Position numbers and translations under genes: made by a program. A model generated the notes under the pieces. That model ran no database searches and had not been told where the DNA came from. It saw only the letters and a list, made by a program, of their open reading frames with translations. DNA of 64,000 nucleotides from Jeotgalicoccus marinus DSM 19772 (lineage in GTDB: Bacteria; Bacillota; Bacilli; Staphylococcales; Salinicoccaceae): the NCBI RefSeq assembly GCF_000425825.1, contig NZ_AUEE01000008.1:1-64000 (forward strand). Direction: 5' to 3'. Shown here piece by piece: positions 63,482-64,000 of this stretch (within the stretch, counting starts at the first letter, position 1; each line of letters begins with the position of its first letter).

Positions 63482-63510
63482 ATTCTAACAATTTAAAAAA
63501 TTATTGTCAA
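63482..63510 (-). promoter_or_regulatory. pheA promoter
   Basis: On the minus strand TTGACA (63505-63510) and TAGAAT (63482-63487) are 17 bp apart, immediately after the stop of the upstream ABC gene. Confidence 0.8.
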
Positions 63511-63511
63511 T

Positions 63512-64000
63512 TTAAATTGTACTAAATTGTGCCTGGTGCAGCGATTTATATATTCCACCTTCTAAATTTAATAACTCTTCATGAGTACCAGTCTCAGAAA
63601 TACCATCTTTGGTCACGACCATGATCCGGTCAGCATTTTTAATTGTTGCCAGTCTATGGGCAATGACTAAGGTCGTTCGGCCGACGGCTAGACGGTTCAA
63701 TGCTTCTTGTATGTATAACTCAGTTGCAGTATCTAAGGCACTTGTGGCTTCATCTAAGACGAGAATAGGTGGGTTCTTTAAGAACATGCGTGCAATGGCA
63801 ATTCTTTGTTTTTGTCCACCCGACAGTTTCACACCACGTTCACCGACAACCGTATTCAAACCTTGAGGGTAGGAATCAATGAGTTCTTTTAATTGTGCCT
63901 TTGCTAGAGCATCATAGATTTCATCGTCAGTCGCGTTTTCCTTACCGTAAGCCACGTTTTCTCTTAGAGTACCTGCGAATAAGGACACATCTTGTTGCAC
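63512..64000 (-). CDS. Multidrug/lipid ABC exporter, C-terminal ATPase part (cut by window edge)
   Basis: The visible 162 residues are the end of the nucleotide-binding domain of an ABC exporter in which membrane and ATPase parts are fused (MsbA/Sav1866 type). Q-loop MQQDVSLFAGTLRENV, signature LSGGQKQRIAIARM, Walker B PILVLDEATSALD and switch His VIAHRLATI are intact. The methionine at the window edge is internal to the gene, not a start. The membrane domain lies right of the window. Confidence 0.9.
   Translation of the reverse strand: MQQDVSLFAGTLRENVAYGKENATDDEIYDALAKAQLKELIDSYPQGLNTVVGERGVKLSGGQKQRIAIARMFLKNPPILVLDEATSALDTATELYIQEALNRLAVGRTTLVIAHRLATIKNADRIMVVTKDGISETGTHEELLNLEGGIYKSLHQAQFSTI

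Overview
The window is low-GC Firmicutes DNA. Several neighbourhoods point to the family Staphylococcaceae: groES-groEL beside an MroQ-type CPBP protease, a class I fructose-bisphosphate aldolase of the staphylococcal type, SstABCD-like iron transport, a PncA-like hydrolase, and dual HrcA/CtsR control signals. The complete C-P lyase operon argues against S. aureus itself and fits an environmental genus such as Jeotgalicoccus, Nosocomiicoccus or Salinicoccus. This is inferred from gene content and remembered families; no search was run.

Layout. 1-350: tail and right end of an IS200/IS605 element. 460-5400: Fur-box-controlled catechol-siderophore transporter and an atypical orphan response regulator. 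5575-7860: broken drug exporter fused by deletion to an S41 peptidase, plus two small membrane proteins. 8036-13304: isoaspartyl dipeptidase, NhaC antiporter, acetyltransferase, asparaginase and a malate/tartrate dehydrogenase. 13541-17678: peptide-antibiotic-type ABC exporter with a divergent two-component system. 17724-24638: oligoendopeptidase, LemA/TPM pair, MroQ, groESL, and queT under a preQ1 riboswitch. 24689-30470: NRDE protein, pseudouridine synthase, phospholipase D-like protein, nicotinamidase-like hydrolase, aldolase, aldo-keto reductase. 30803-35657: a second ABC exporter with a divergent NarL-type two-component system. 35700-38485: two nucleoside hydrolases and ribokinase. 38586-42718: small membrane protein, luxS, MsmX-like ATPase, pbuX-xpt. 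42920-54020: phnF, phnGHIJK-M-L, a PHP phosphodiesterase, and phnDCEE. 54160-64000: yefM-yoeB, hydrolases, a secreted deacetylase and glycosidase pair, NCS1 permease, frameshifted dicarboxylate symporter, pheA with an attenuator-like leader, and a partial ABC exporter.

The most unusual system is the phosphonate operon. PhnJ has lost three of the four cysteines of the radical-SAM CX2CX21CX5C motif (Ser241, Thr263, Met269; only Cys238 remains). The next gene, phnK, carries an N-terminal CX2C-X11-CX2C insertion absent from E. coli PhnK. The operon ends in a PHP-family phosphoribosyl cyclic phosphate diphosphodiesterase instead of phnN/phnP, and continues into a PhnD-C-E-E transporter, so uptake, C-P cleavage and ribose-phosphate release form one unit.

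The second striking signal is a family of tandem palindromic repeats with an exact 51-bp period. It occurs in four separate intergenic regions, all between converging genes. Arm sequence and inner sequence differ between loci, but the register (arm 10, spacer 16, arm 10, spacer 15) and the core ATAAGT/ACTTAT are kept.
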